Positions 43,181 through 50,347 of a stretch of 50,347 bases of DNA are shown one piece after another. Each line of letters opens with the position of its first letter. The stretch's first letter is position 1. Position numbers and translations under genes: made by a program. This DNA is from Candidatus Neomarinimicrobiota bacterium (GTDB taxonomy: Bacteria; Fidelibacterota; Marinisomatia; Marinisomatales; S15-B10). The stretch is taken from assembly GCA_030743815.1 (NCBI GenBank), contig JASLRT010000014.1:1-50347 (forward strand). Reading direction: 5' to 3'. A model generated the notes under the pieces. That model did not search any database, was not told where the DNA came from, and worked only from the letters and a program-made list of their open reading frames with translations.

Positions 43181-44359
43181 TCAACTATCTGTCTTCTTTT
43201 TAGACTCTTTCTTTTTCTTCGCTTTCTCTTTTTCCTCTTTGGCCTCTATCTCCTGTTCCTCAACTTCCTCAACTTCAACTTTTTCCTCAACCTCAGCTTT
43301 CTCTTCCGGCTCAATTACAGCCTCCGCCTTATCCTCAGCCTCAGTTTCGGCTTCTACCTCTTCCTCGACTTCAGTTACCTCTTCCGGCTCTGCCTCTTCT
43401 TCCTCATTCTTTACCTCAGTTTCTTTTTCATCTGTCGCAGCTTCCTCTTCCGGTTCTTCTTCTGCCTCAGCTTCAGGTTCTAACTTTTCTTCAGCCTTAG
43501 CCTCAACCTCCGCTTCGGCTTCTTCATCGGCCTTAGTTTCAACCTCAACCGTCTCTTCCGGCTCAGTAGCTTCTTCCACTACTTCACCCTCCTCAGCTTT
43601 TTCTTCCGGCTTTGCCTCAGCTTCAGTTTCTACCGGCTCTTCCGTATCAGTTTCCCCATCTGGTTTTTCTTCCTCTGCTCCAGCTTCCCCCTGAGTCGCC
43701 AGTTCTTCTTCTGTCTCTTCTTCTTTTTCGACTTCGGCCCCTTCCTGAGTCTCGACCTTCTTTTCTTCCTTTGTCTCGGGCTCTTCTTCTACCTCAGCTT
43801 CAGGTTCTACCTTCTCCTCAGCCTTAGCCTCAACTTTCTCTTTTGGTTCTTCCTTAGCCTCAGACTCAGCCTTAACCTCCTCTTCCGGCTCAGTTACAGC
43901 CTCAACTTCCTCTTTCGGTTCTTCCTTAGCCTCAGACTCAGCCTTAGCCTCTGCTTTTACCTTGGCTTCCGCTTCCGCCTTCTCCTTGGCTTCTGCTTTT
44001 GCCTTCGCCCTCTCTTCAGCTTTCTTCTTAAGTCGCTCATCCCTATCCAGCGACCATTTCTGGATTTCGTGATCGATAGCTTTCTCATCTAACCCCTGTT
44101 TCATCAGATGCCAGCGATAGGACAATCCAGACTTCTTCATCAGATTCTTCACGGTATCGGAAGGCTGTGCACCTTGTTGCAGCCAATGAATCAGGCGGTC
44201 ATCTTTGAGGGAGAAATTATCTTCGGTCTTGATGGGGTCGTACCACCCCACCTCCTCGATGGCGGCGCCGTCCCTTTGCCGGCGGGAGTCTATCACGATT
44301 ACCCTGAAAAAGGGTCGGTTCCGTCTTCCCATCCGTTTCATTCTTATCCGTGTAGCCAC
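43181..44359 (-). CDS. rpsP: Ribosomal protein S16 with a giant acidic C-terminal extension
   Basis: A 392-residue protein, about four to five times the usual 80-90. Residues 1-83 are an ordinary S16 (MATRIRMKRMGRRNRPFFRVIV, VGWYDPIK, GAQPSDTV). Residues 84-115 form a basic helix. Residues 116-372 are low complexity, dominated by Glu, Ala, Lys and Val, and strongly acidic. The last 18 residues turn basic (KEKAKKKKESKKKTDS). Internal repeats are visible at protein and DNA level. No stop or frameshift interrupts it, and flanking genes are in their normal order. Some FCB bacteria have S16 tails, but this length is striking. Confidence 0.93.
   Translation of the reverse strand: MATRIRMKRMGRRNRPFFRVIVIDSRRQRDGAAIEEVGWYDPIKTEDNFSLKDDRLIHWLQQGAQPSDTVKNLMKKSGLSYRWHLMKQGLDEKAIDHEIQKWSLDRDERLKKKAEERAKAKAEAKEKAEAEAKVKAEAKAESEAKEEPKEEVEAVTEPEEEVKAESEAKEEPKEKVEAKAEEKVEPEAEVEEEPETKEEKKVETQEGAEVEKEEETEEELATQGEAGAEEEKPDGETDTEEPVETEAEAKPEEKAEEGEVVEEATEPEETVEVETKADEEAEAEVEAKAEEKLEPEAEAEEEPEEEAATDEKETEVKNEEEEAEPEEVTEVEEEVEAETEAEDKAEAVIEPEEKAEVEEKVEVEEVEEQEIEAKEEKEKAKKKKESKKKTDS
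43453..43507 (-). repeat. Repeat within rpsP extension, copy B
   Basis: A 55-base segment matching 43780-43834 with about five mismatches. It encodes the block AKAEEKLEPEAEAEEEPE, a close copy of AKAEEKVEPEAEVEEEPE 110 codons away. Confidence 0.8.
43780..43834 (-). repeat. Repeat within rpsP extension, copy A
   Basis: Partner of the 43453-43507 segment. The copies lie 327 bases apart, an exact multiple of three, so the reading frame is kept. Confidence 0.8.
43845..43874 (-). repeat. 30-base direct repeat within rpsP extension, copy 1
   Basis: Identical over 30 bases to 43917-43946, with a period of 72 bases (24 codons). It encodes KAESEAKEEP, consistent with in-frame duplication. Confidence 0.85.
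43917..43946 (-). repeat. 30-base direct repeat within rpsP extension, copy 2
   Basis: The second identical copy, 72 bases from the first, encoding the same KAESEAKEEP block. Confidence 0.85.
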
Positions 44360-44370
44360 TGTTTACTCCT

Positions 44371-45702
44371 TCAGTTTAATATTCCGGCAAACTGGTTTAC
44401 CGCCTGCCGGTTCGGTTGCTGTTTAGATAGACTCTTCATCATCTTTTTCATCTGTTGAAATTCTTTTAACAGTCGATTGACATCCTGTATGGGCCTGCCG
44501 CTGCCCACGGCAATCCGCTTGCGACGACCTCCATCGATGATCTCTGGATGTTGCCGTTCTTTCGGCGTCATAGAATTGATGATGGCATCAGTCCAGACAA
44601 GCTGCCGCTCATCGAGCACGGCACCTTTCATCATTTTACCCATGCCCGGGATCATACCCATCAGCTCGCTCATAGATCCCATCTTCTTCATCTGTGTCAT
44701 TTGAGACTGAAAATCCTCCAGGGTAAAACTGGCCTTGCGCAGTTTTTCGGCCATCTTTGCCGCTTCATCTTTGTCTATAGCCTCTTCAGCCTTCTCGACG
44801 AGGCTCACCACATCTCCCATACCGAGGATTCTATCAGCCATCCGCTGCGGATGGAACGGCTCAAGCCCGCTCATCTTCTCACTCGTGCCGATGAATTTAA
44901 TGGGAACTTTGGTCATTGCGGTGATGGAAACGGCGGCTCCACCCCTGGCGTCGCCATCCATTTTGGTAAGAATTGTGCCGCTAATCTCAAGGGCGGCGGA
45001 AAATGCCTGAGCTGAATTGACGGCATCCTGCCCCGACATTCCGTCAGCGACGAAAAGAACTTCTGTCGGTCCAGTCGCTTCAGCAATAGTAACAATTTCT
45101 TCCATCATTTCACTATCCACATGCAGTCGGCCGGCGGTATCGAGAATAACAACATCGTACTTCTCATTACTCGCTTTCAGAATTCCGTCTTTGCAGATTC
45201 TAACAGGATCTTGATGACCCTGGCTCCAAACAGGAACGTCAATCTCACCGCCGAGAATTTCAAGCTGTTCAATAGCCGCAGGACGGTAGACATCCGCCGC
45301 CACCAGGTAAGGTTTCTTCCCCGCCTTCTTCATATAACTCGCCAGCTTGGCCGCAGTAGTTGTCTTGCCCGATCCCTGAAGTCCTGCCATCAAGATCACC
45401 GTCGGAGGTTTGTTGGCGAATCGGAGCGGTTCGTTGTGCTGGCCCAAGAGCCCCGCAAGCTCATCACGAACAATCTTGACAAACTGCTGCCCCGGCACAA
45501 CAGAATTGGTGACAGACGTCCCTTTGGCCTTTTCCGTCACCTTCTGGACAAACTCCTTGGCTATCGTGTAGTGAACGTCTGATTCCAAAAGCGCCTTGCG
45601 AATCTCGCGTCCTGTTTCGCTGACGTTCTTTTCCGTTATCTTGCCGAGACCGCGAAGGTTGCGGACTATTGCACCAAACCTGTCTTGTAGTTCTTCAAAC
45701 AT
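44371..45702 (-). CDS. ffh: Signal recognition particle protein Ffh
   Basis: The GTPase of the signal recognition particle, which sends nascent membrane proteins to FtsY and Sec. It has 443 residues. N domain, then G domain with G1 GLQGSGKT (107-114), DTAGRLHVD and TKMDGDARGG. A Met-rich M domain follows (SQMTQMKKMGSMSELMGMIPGMGKMM). It is the first gene of the rpsP operon, 11 bases upstream of rpsP. The 4.5S RNA gene was not found in the window. Confidence 0.97.
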   Translation of the reverse strand: MFEELQDRFGAIVRNLRGLGKITEKNVSETGREIRKALLESDVHYTIAKEFVQKVTEKAKGTSVTNSVVPGQQFVKIVRDELAGLLGQHNEPLRFANKPPTVILMAGLQGSGKTTTAAKLASYMKKAGKKPYLVAADVYRPAAIEQLEILGGEIDVPVWSQGHQDPVRICKDGILKASNEKYDVVILDTAGRLHVDSEMMEEIVTIAEATGPTEVLFVADGMSGQDAVNSAQAFSAALEISGTILTKMDGDARGGAAVSITAMTKVPIKFIGTSEKMSGLEPFHPQRMADRILGMGDVVSLVEKAEEAIDKDEAAKMAEKLRKASFTLEDFQSQMTQMKKMGSMSELMGMIPGMGKMMKGAVLDERQLVWTDAIINSMTPKERQHPEIIDGGRRKRIAVGSGRPIQDVNRLLKEFQQMKKMMKSLSKQQPNRQAVNQFAGILN

Positions 45703-45731
45703 AGTCTATTTCAAGCTCAGAATAGCAAGGA

Positions 45732-45761
45732 AATTTAGATGTTCATTATACAGAGTAGCAA
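45732..45761 (-). promoter_or_regulatory. Probable promoter of the ffh-rpsP operon
   Basis: TTGCTA (45761-45756) and TAAATT (45737-45732) with an 18-base spacer. TAAATT is also the -10 of the tRNA promoter. A perfect TATAAT (45750-45745) overlaps the spacer but has no good -35 at the right distance, so either could be used. Confidence 0.4.
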
Positions 45762-45928
45762 GAAATAACACGGACTGACAAAACCCGTCCCCAGTTGCGG
45801 CGGCGGCCGTCTATCCCTTTCCTTTCCGAAAACCTGAATCCTATAGACCGATCTAGTTCAGCCCCCCCTCCAACCGCCTAAACTCCTCGCTCGTGGAGCA
45901 CTCAATGTCTAACTTTAACAATGTTATT

Positions 45929-45932
45929 GAGG
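45929..45932 (+). promoter_or_regulatory. Ribosome binding site favouring the C25 protease start
   Basis: GAGG six bases before the ATG at 45939. The alternative ATG at 45921 has no such site. Confidence 0.5.
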
Positions 45933-45938
45933 CAACAG

Positions 45939-48900
45939 ATGAATTCGGCGGTATTCTTCGCAAGCTTAACTTCCCTTTTGGCGATGGCTCCGGACTATCT
46001 CTCCGCCTCCACGGCCCTGCATACCGTCTCATTCAGCCGCACCGATCTGACTATCCTGAAAAAGGAAGATTACGATCTCCCTCAGATGAAGGGATGTCTC
46101 GCCTCAGCAGAAGTCGGGTCTCCACAATTGCCCGTTTTGACCATGTCGATTCTTCTGCCGCCCGATGCGGTGGTTGAAGGCGTCAGGACTGTTTCCAGCG
46201 AAAGTGTCGAACTGAAGAACCGATTCGACGTTTATCCGGTCCAGCACCCCAGCAAACCACAGGAACAGCTTCCTTTCACAACTCCCGATCCCGGCATTTA
46301 TGGTACGGATCATCCCTATCCGTCGCAGTCGGTTCAGCTGACCGCAAGCGGAAACATGAGGGGCTACCACATAGTCAGCCTACTCGTATACCCTCTCCAG
46401 TACATACCGGCCGAACATAGACTTATTCTTCACACGAGTATCTCATTCGCCATCGATTATGTTGACGGATCCCCGGCCGCATCGGGCCCCCTGCGACAGT
46501 CTCGCGCGAGCCGATCACGTTTTGAAAACATCGTGAGAGGCGCAATCCAGAACAGTAACGATCACTTGATCTACACTCCCCCCAGTTCCGTACAGGTGGA
46601 TCTCTCCATTGCGAAAGAACGAGTCGGCGGTTTCCAGCCGGAACCGCTTCCCTCCCTTGAAGGAAGCGCGGTCGATTATCTGATTATCACCAATGATGAG
46701 ATGAAGCCAGCGTTCGAATTGCTGAGCGACTGGAAGACCGCTAAAGGTGTACCGGCTGTGGTCAAGACAATGAGCGAGATCAAAGCCGTCGCTCCCCATG
46801 GAGCCGATGATGCTGAGACACTTCGCTACTTCCTCACGGAAGCGTATCAAAAGTGGGGCGTGATGTGGGTACTTCTGGGAGGCGATGTGAGCGTAATTCC
46901 TGTCCGGTACGTAAGGCTGCAGGCGGGGGAGACCGCCATCAGCGATCAGTATTACGCTGCGCTCGATGGGAACTGGAATGCAGACGGAGACAGTTTCTGG
47001 GGCGAGTATCCCAGTGATGAGGTTGACCTCTACGCCGATCTGTTCCTGGGAAGAGCACCTGTGGAAACGCTGGAGGAGGCGGAATACTTCGTGAACAAAA
47101 CTCTGGCGTATGAGCACGGTCTTGGCGAGCATCAGAACAAACTCCTCTATCTGGGAGAAAAACTTGGCGCCGAAGACGGCAAAGACTACTGTGAACGGGT
47201 CGATTCACAGGTGAACCAGGAGGGACTTGTCAAGACCAAGCTATACGAGAGTGACGGAAACCAGAACAGAGATGCTACCCTATCTGCCTTGAACGAAGGA
47301 CAAAATCTCATCTTGAACGTCAGCCACGGAAACGCTTATCGGCTTCTTGCCGGCCCACCCGGAGAGGCTTTGGAATACACCGATATGGAAGCTCTGACCA
47401 ACAGCAACAACTGTTCCATTTTTTGCAGCATCACCTGCAATAGCAATGATATCAGTTACGAAGATTCCTTCTCCGAACACTTCATCCTCAATCCATCGGG
47501 CGGCGGCGTTGGATACATCGGGAGCACATGGCTCGACTATCCATCCATCTCTGTCGTCCAGAATGAAGAATTCTTCAAACTTGTCTTCCAGGAAAAGGAC
47601 AGCCGCCTCGGGGCCACTTTCGTCAATTCCCAACTTCCCGCCATTCCCACCGTCAAAACAAGAGTACGGCAACAGGTCTTTCTCAGTTACCTCCTCTTGG
47701 GCGATCCTGAACTGGCGATAGCCACCAGAATTCCTTCCGCCCTCTCACTCGCAGCGCCCTCGGCGATAGAGGTAGGAACATCCGAAGTCTCAGTTGGCGT
47801 AAGTACCACAGTCAATGGTGAAACGGTACCTGTCACCGATGCAGTGATCTGTCTGACCAAAGAGGCGGAAGTTTACGCCACAACTATTACCAGCAACACA
47901 GGAGAGGCAACATTAACGATTGCTCCCAACACAACGGGACATGTGAGCCTCACCGTTACGGCTCACAATTTCGTGCCCCATACTGGACAGATCGAGGTGC
48001 AGACCACCGAAGAATCCCATCTCTACTGGAGTGGCTACAGCATAGATGACGATGAGCATGGCAACGGGGATGGAATTGTGAACGCCGGGGAACAGGTTCG
48101 CCTCGAGGCGGTCATTATCAACGGCGGGGAGGCCGATGCGAATCCACCCATTCGTGCGGTCGTGAGCACTACCTTCCCTCATGTATCTCTGAACTCTGAC
48201 ACGTCGCTGATACAGGTCTCCATCGCACCCGATGACACAGCTTACGCCGGCTTCGAGATAGTCGTCAGCCCAGCATCCACCGATGGAATCGTGATTCCGT
48301 TTTCGCTCGCGATGACCAATGAGGATGGCGCATGGGGCGATTCGCTGTCAGTTGAGGTGGCCAGCGCCGATGTGCGTCATATTTCCACCCAGTTTTCGGG
48401 CGAAGCGCCCTTCTACCTCTGTACGGTTGGATTGCACAATGAAGGCAGCGGCGTGGCGAGAGCTGTCTCAGCAACTCTGAACATTGTCAGCGGCAAGGCT
48501 GAGATTCAGGATAAGAACCACAACTTCGGCGACATTCAGTCCGGCGATGCCAGAGACGGCACCTTCAGATTGAGAGCGGACGACCTGTCACAGGTAATGT
48601 TTGAAATGACCCTAACGGATTTCTACGGCAAGACTCAGATCTATCAGATTGATGCAGTTGCTCCGGCGCCGCCAGCAGGACTGGGTTTCGAGCCTCAAAA
48701 AACGGGCATCACCCTTTTCTGGAATCCGGGCCCAGAGGACGATCTGGCCGGTTACCATGTCTATCGAAGCGGTTCATTCGCCGGGCCGTTCACCAGGATC
48801 ACTGATTACCCCATCAGGGGCAGTGCAACCTATGAAGATTCCGGTCTCTCCCGTGACCAGCTGTATTATCACAAAGTGTCAGCGGTCGATTCTTCGGGGA

Positions 48901-50347
48901 ATCAAAGTCCTCTCTCTGAGACGGTGACAACCTGGACAGAGAAGACAATTTCTCAAGGCTGGCCTATTCCGGTGAGTACGTTGGTGAGGGGAGGTGCGAC
49001 GCTGGCTGATCTCAACGCAGACGGCGATATGGAAATCGTCATGGGCACCCTGGGTGGTAAACTGTATGTCTTCAATCACGACGGTTCAGAAACGTTCGAC
49101 TGGGACGACGACTCTTCAACGCTGAATGAATTTGCCCAGGCAGGCGCGAGCATCTGGGGCAGTCCCGCCGTGGGTGATCTGGAAAATGACGGAATTCTTG
49201 ACGTAGTGGTGACGGCACGCGGTGCGTCTGTTCCGGAAACGGTCTACGCGTGGCGTCTTCAGGATTCCGACGGCGACGGTCACCCCGATCCGGTTCCGGG
49301 CTGGCCTACCCCCCACCTTACCACAACCGCCGTCCTCGCTTCCCCCGTACTGGCTAACGTCGACTCAGATGAAGCGCTGGAAGTTATCGCCATGGATCAG
49401 AACGGCGCGGTTCACGTCTGGGAGCATGACGGCACTCTGAAGTCAGGCTGGCCCAAAGTGGCTGGCTACGGTTCCAGAAGAGGACAGCTCTACGCGACAG
49501 TGGCCGTTGGCAATCTTGACGATGATCCAGAATTCGAAATCGTCGCATGCGGTGGAAACCGTTCAGAGAGAATTGGTGCCATCTATGTATGGGGACACGC
49601 TGGTCTCGACAGCGCTTTGATATTCGAGGGGCCGGGGCCGTTCTCCGCCTCCCCCGCACTTGCGGACCTGGATGACGACGGTCAATTGGAAATCGTGGCA
49701 GTCTCGGAGGAAAACACGGTTTACGCCATCGAGACCGACGGGACAGATGTGGCAGGATGGGAGAACGGAAAAGACGTGAGGGTGATCAGTATTGCGTCAC
49801 ACAATATGGTAACGCCGTCGCCGGCTGTCGGTGATCTGGACGGAGACGGTCGCGTGGAAGTGGTGGTGGCAACCATCAGAGGCGTGACAGCCTGGCGTGG
49901 AGATGGCTCTGTCGTCGCCGGCTTTCCCATTGAGAATGTAGACTTGCCGGCCTCGCCCATCATTGCGGATGTGGATGGCACCGCCGGTGCGGAGATCGTG
50001 GTAGGTGCCGATGATAGAAAACTGTACGCCTTTAGATTCGATGGTACCATCGCTCAAGGGTGGCCTGTCTCGCTGGGAGCGGCCATCGTTCCCAGTGCCG
50101 CAGCCGGTGATATGGATGGCGATGGACTGAACGAAATCATCTGGTCGCCTGATGACTTTAAGCTGTACATGATCGAGACCTCAGGCTATCCTGACCAAAA
50201 CCAATGGAGCATGTTCCACGGCGACGCAACCAACAGCGGCTTGTATTCCGCTCCTCCACAAGCTGTAGCTATTGATGAAGGCGGCCGTGACAGCGTTCCG
50301 CTACCGGAATTTTTCGCACTCTATCAGAACTATCCCAACCCATTCAA
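45939..50347 (+). CDS. Gingipain-like C25 cysteine protease with FN3, FG-GAP/VCBS repeats and T9SS sorting signal (3' end cut by window)
   Basis: An open frame of 1469 codons running off the right edge. Signal-like start MNSAVFFASLTSLLAMAPDYLSA; an ATG at 45921 adds MLLRQQ. A propeptide-like region covers about 20-190. The C25 catalytic domain follows (about 240-600), opening with DYLIITNDEMKPAFELLSDW, with probable His463 (LNVSHGN) and Cys500 (SITCNSND). Ig-like/CARDB-type beta domains come next (about 600-900), then FN3 (about 905-1000, GYHVYRS). FG-GAP/VCBS-type repeats (about 1008-1410) carry GDLDGDG, ADVDG and GDMDGDG motifs. It ends FFALYQNYPNPF, the start of the T9SS C-terminal sorting domain. 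It is predicted to be secreted or surface-bound. Confidence 0.9.
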   Translation, partial: MNSAVFFASLTSLLAMAPDYLSASTALHTVSFSRTDLTILKKEDYDLPQMKGCLASAEVGSPQLPVLTMSILLPPDAVVEGVRTVSSESVELKNRFDVYPVQHPSKPQEQLPFTTPDPGIYGTDHPYPSQSVQLTASGNMRGYHIVSLLVYPLQYIPAEHRLILHTSISFAIDYVDGSPAASGPLRQSRASRSRFENIVRGAIQNSNDHLIYTPPSSVQVDLSIAKERVGGFQPEPLPSLEGSAVDYLIITNDEMKPAFELLSDWKTAKGVPAVVKTMSEIKAVAPHGADDAETLRYFLTEAYQKWGVMWVLLGGDVSVIPVRYVRLQAGETAISDQYYAALDGNWNADGDSFWGEYPSDEVDLYADLFLGRAPVETLEEAEYFVNKTLAYEHGLGEHQNKLLYLGEKLGAEDGKDYCERVDSQVNQEGLVKTKLYESDGNQNRDATLSALNEGQNLILNVSHGNAYRLLAGPPGEALEYTDMEALTNSNNCSIFCSITCNSNDISYEDSFSEHFILNPSGGGVGYIGSTWLDYPSISVVQNEEFFKLVFQEKDSRLGATFVNSQLPAIPTVKTRVRQQVFLSYLLLGDPELAIATRIPSALSLAAPSAIEVGTSEVSVGVSTTVNGETVPVTDAVICLTKEAEVYATTITSNTGEATLTIAPNTTGHVSLTVTAHNFVPHTGQIEVQTTEESHLYWSGYSIDDDEHGNGDGIVNAGEQVRLEAVIINGGEADANPPIRAVVSTTFPHVSLNSDTSLIQVSIAPDDTAYAGFEIVVSPASTDGIVIPFSLAMTNEDGAWGDSLSVEVASADVRHISTQFSGEAPFYLCTVGLHNEGSGVARAVSATLNIVSGKAEIQDKNHNFGDIQSGDARDGTFRLRADDLSQVMFEMTLTDFYGKTQIYQIDAVAPAPPAGLGFEPQKTGITLFWNPGPEDDLAGYHVYRSGSFAGPFTRITDYPIRGSATYEDSGLSRDQLYYHKVSAVDSSGNQSPLSETVTTWTEKTISQGWPIPVSTLVRGGATLADLNADGDMEIVMGTLGGKLYVFNHDGSETFDWDDDSSTLNEFAQAGASIWGSPAVGDLENDGILDVVVTARGASVPETVYAWRLQDSDGDGHPDPVPGWPTPHLTTTAVLASPVLANVDSDEALEVIAMDQNGAVHVWEHDGTLKSGWPKVAGYGSRRGQLYATVAVGNLDDDPEFEIVACGGNRSERIGAIYVWGHAGLDSALIFEGPGPFSASPALADLDDDGQLEIVAVSEENTVYAIETDGTDVAGWENGKDVRVISIASHNMVTPSPAVGDLDGDGRVEVVVATIRGVTAWRGDGSVVAGFPIENVDLPASPIIADVDGTAGAEIVVGADDRKLYAFRFDGTIAQGWPVSLGAAIVPSAAAGDMDGDGLNEIIWSPDDFKLYMIETSGYPDQNQWSMFHGDATNSGLYSAPPQAVAIDEGGRDSVPLPEFFALYQNYPNPF

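Larger units (their letters stand above)
45703..45938. other. Divergent intergenic region between ffh and the C25 protease
   Basis: This is the only divergent gene pair in the window. On the minus side it holds the probable ffh promoter (45732-45761). On the plus side no clear -35/-10 pair was found. The middle (about 45780-45830) is GC-rich without an obvious hairpin. No RNA gene was recognised. Confidence 0.45.

Noticed and set aside
43050-43694. A 214-codon plus-strand frame rich in serine, opposite rpsP
   Set aside because: It is the antisense shadow of the Glu/Ala codon repeats in the S16 extension (GAA/GAG read as TTC/CTC and serine codons). The opposite frame has the S16 core and operon context.
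46515-47132. A 205-codon minus-strand frame inside the C25 protease
   Set aside because: It has no recognisable domain or signal and lies opposite clear C25 catalytic sequence in a continuous plus-strand frame.

Overview
The window looks like a chromosomal housekeeping region of a Gram-negative bacterium of the FCB superphylum, most likely a Marinimicrobia (SAR406)-type or related lineage. Three things suggest this. A gingipain-like C25 protease at the right edge ends in a type IX secretion sorting motif (LYQNYPNPF). A PorV/PorQ-like barrel, a complete Bat operon (batA-E) and DUF4321/DUF5683 membrane proteins are present. The S16 protein carries a C-terminal extension. The phylum is inferred from gene content only; no phylogeny was run. 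I see no insertion sequences, prophage or CRISPR array.

Layout: except for the right end, every gene lies on the minus strand, so read from right to left. At 45702-41817 is the ffh-rpsP-khpA-trmD-rplS translation operon. S16 has an extra region of about 300 mostly acidic residues, and rimM is absent from its usual place before trmD. At 41713-33555 are an MFS transporter, then selA-selB-mutS and a PorV-like barrel. At 33451-22030 are yicC-gmk-rpoZ-udg-dnaB-relA/spoT-HU-yqgF-lnt, a DUF5683 protein, a lone ecfT, truA and a DegP-type protease. At 22014-13030 are psd-pssA, DUF4321, tatA, gatA, batA-E and a SPOR-domain protein. At 12849-1084 are yebC-ruvC-ruvA, an aminotransferase, gcvT-ftsK-lolA, a flippase-like protein, gmhB, ddl, a NusG/RfaH paralogue and cysS. 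At 999-1 is a four-tRNA cluster (Thr-UGU, Tyr-GUA, Gly-UCC, Thr-GGU) running into tuf, the same order as the E. coli thrU-tyrU-glyT-thrT-tufB operon.

Most neighbours overlap by 1-17 bases or are a few bases apart (ATGA, GTGA, TAATG junctions), so transcription units are long and translation is probably coupled. Sigma-70-like promoters (TTG-type -35, 16-18 base spacer, TA-rich -10) can be placed before the tRNA operon, the aminotransferase, yicC, selA and probably ffh. I found no convincing intrinsic terminators. The two longest intergenic stretches inside the minus-strand array carry short palindromic repeat elements.

On the plus strand a single large gene (45939 to the window edge) encodes an exported C25 protease with FN3 and FG-GAP/VCBS-type repeats. 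The most unusual object is the giant acidic S16. Next come the palindromic elements, the standalone RfaH-like factor, the solitary EcfT and the SelA/SelB pair without visible partners.
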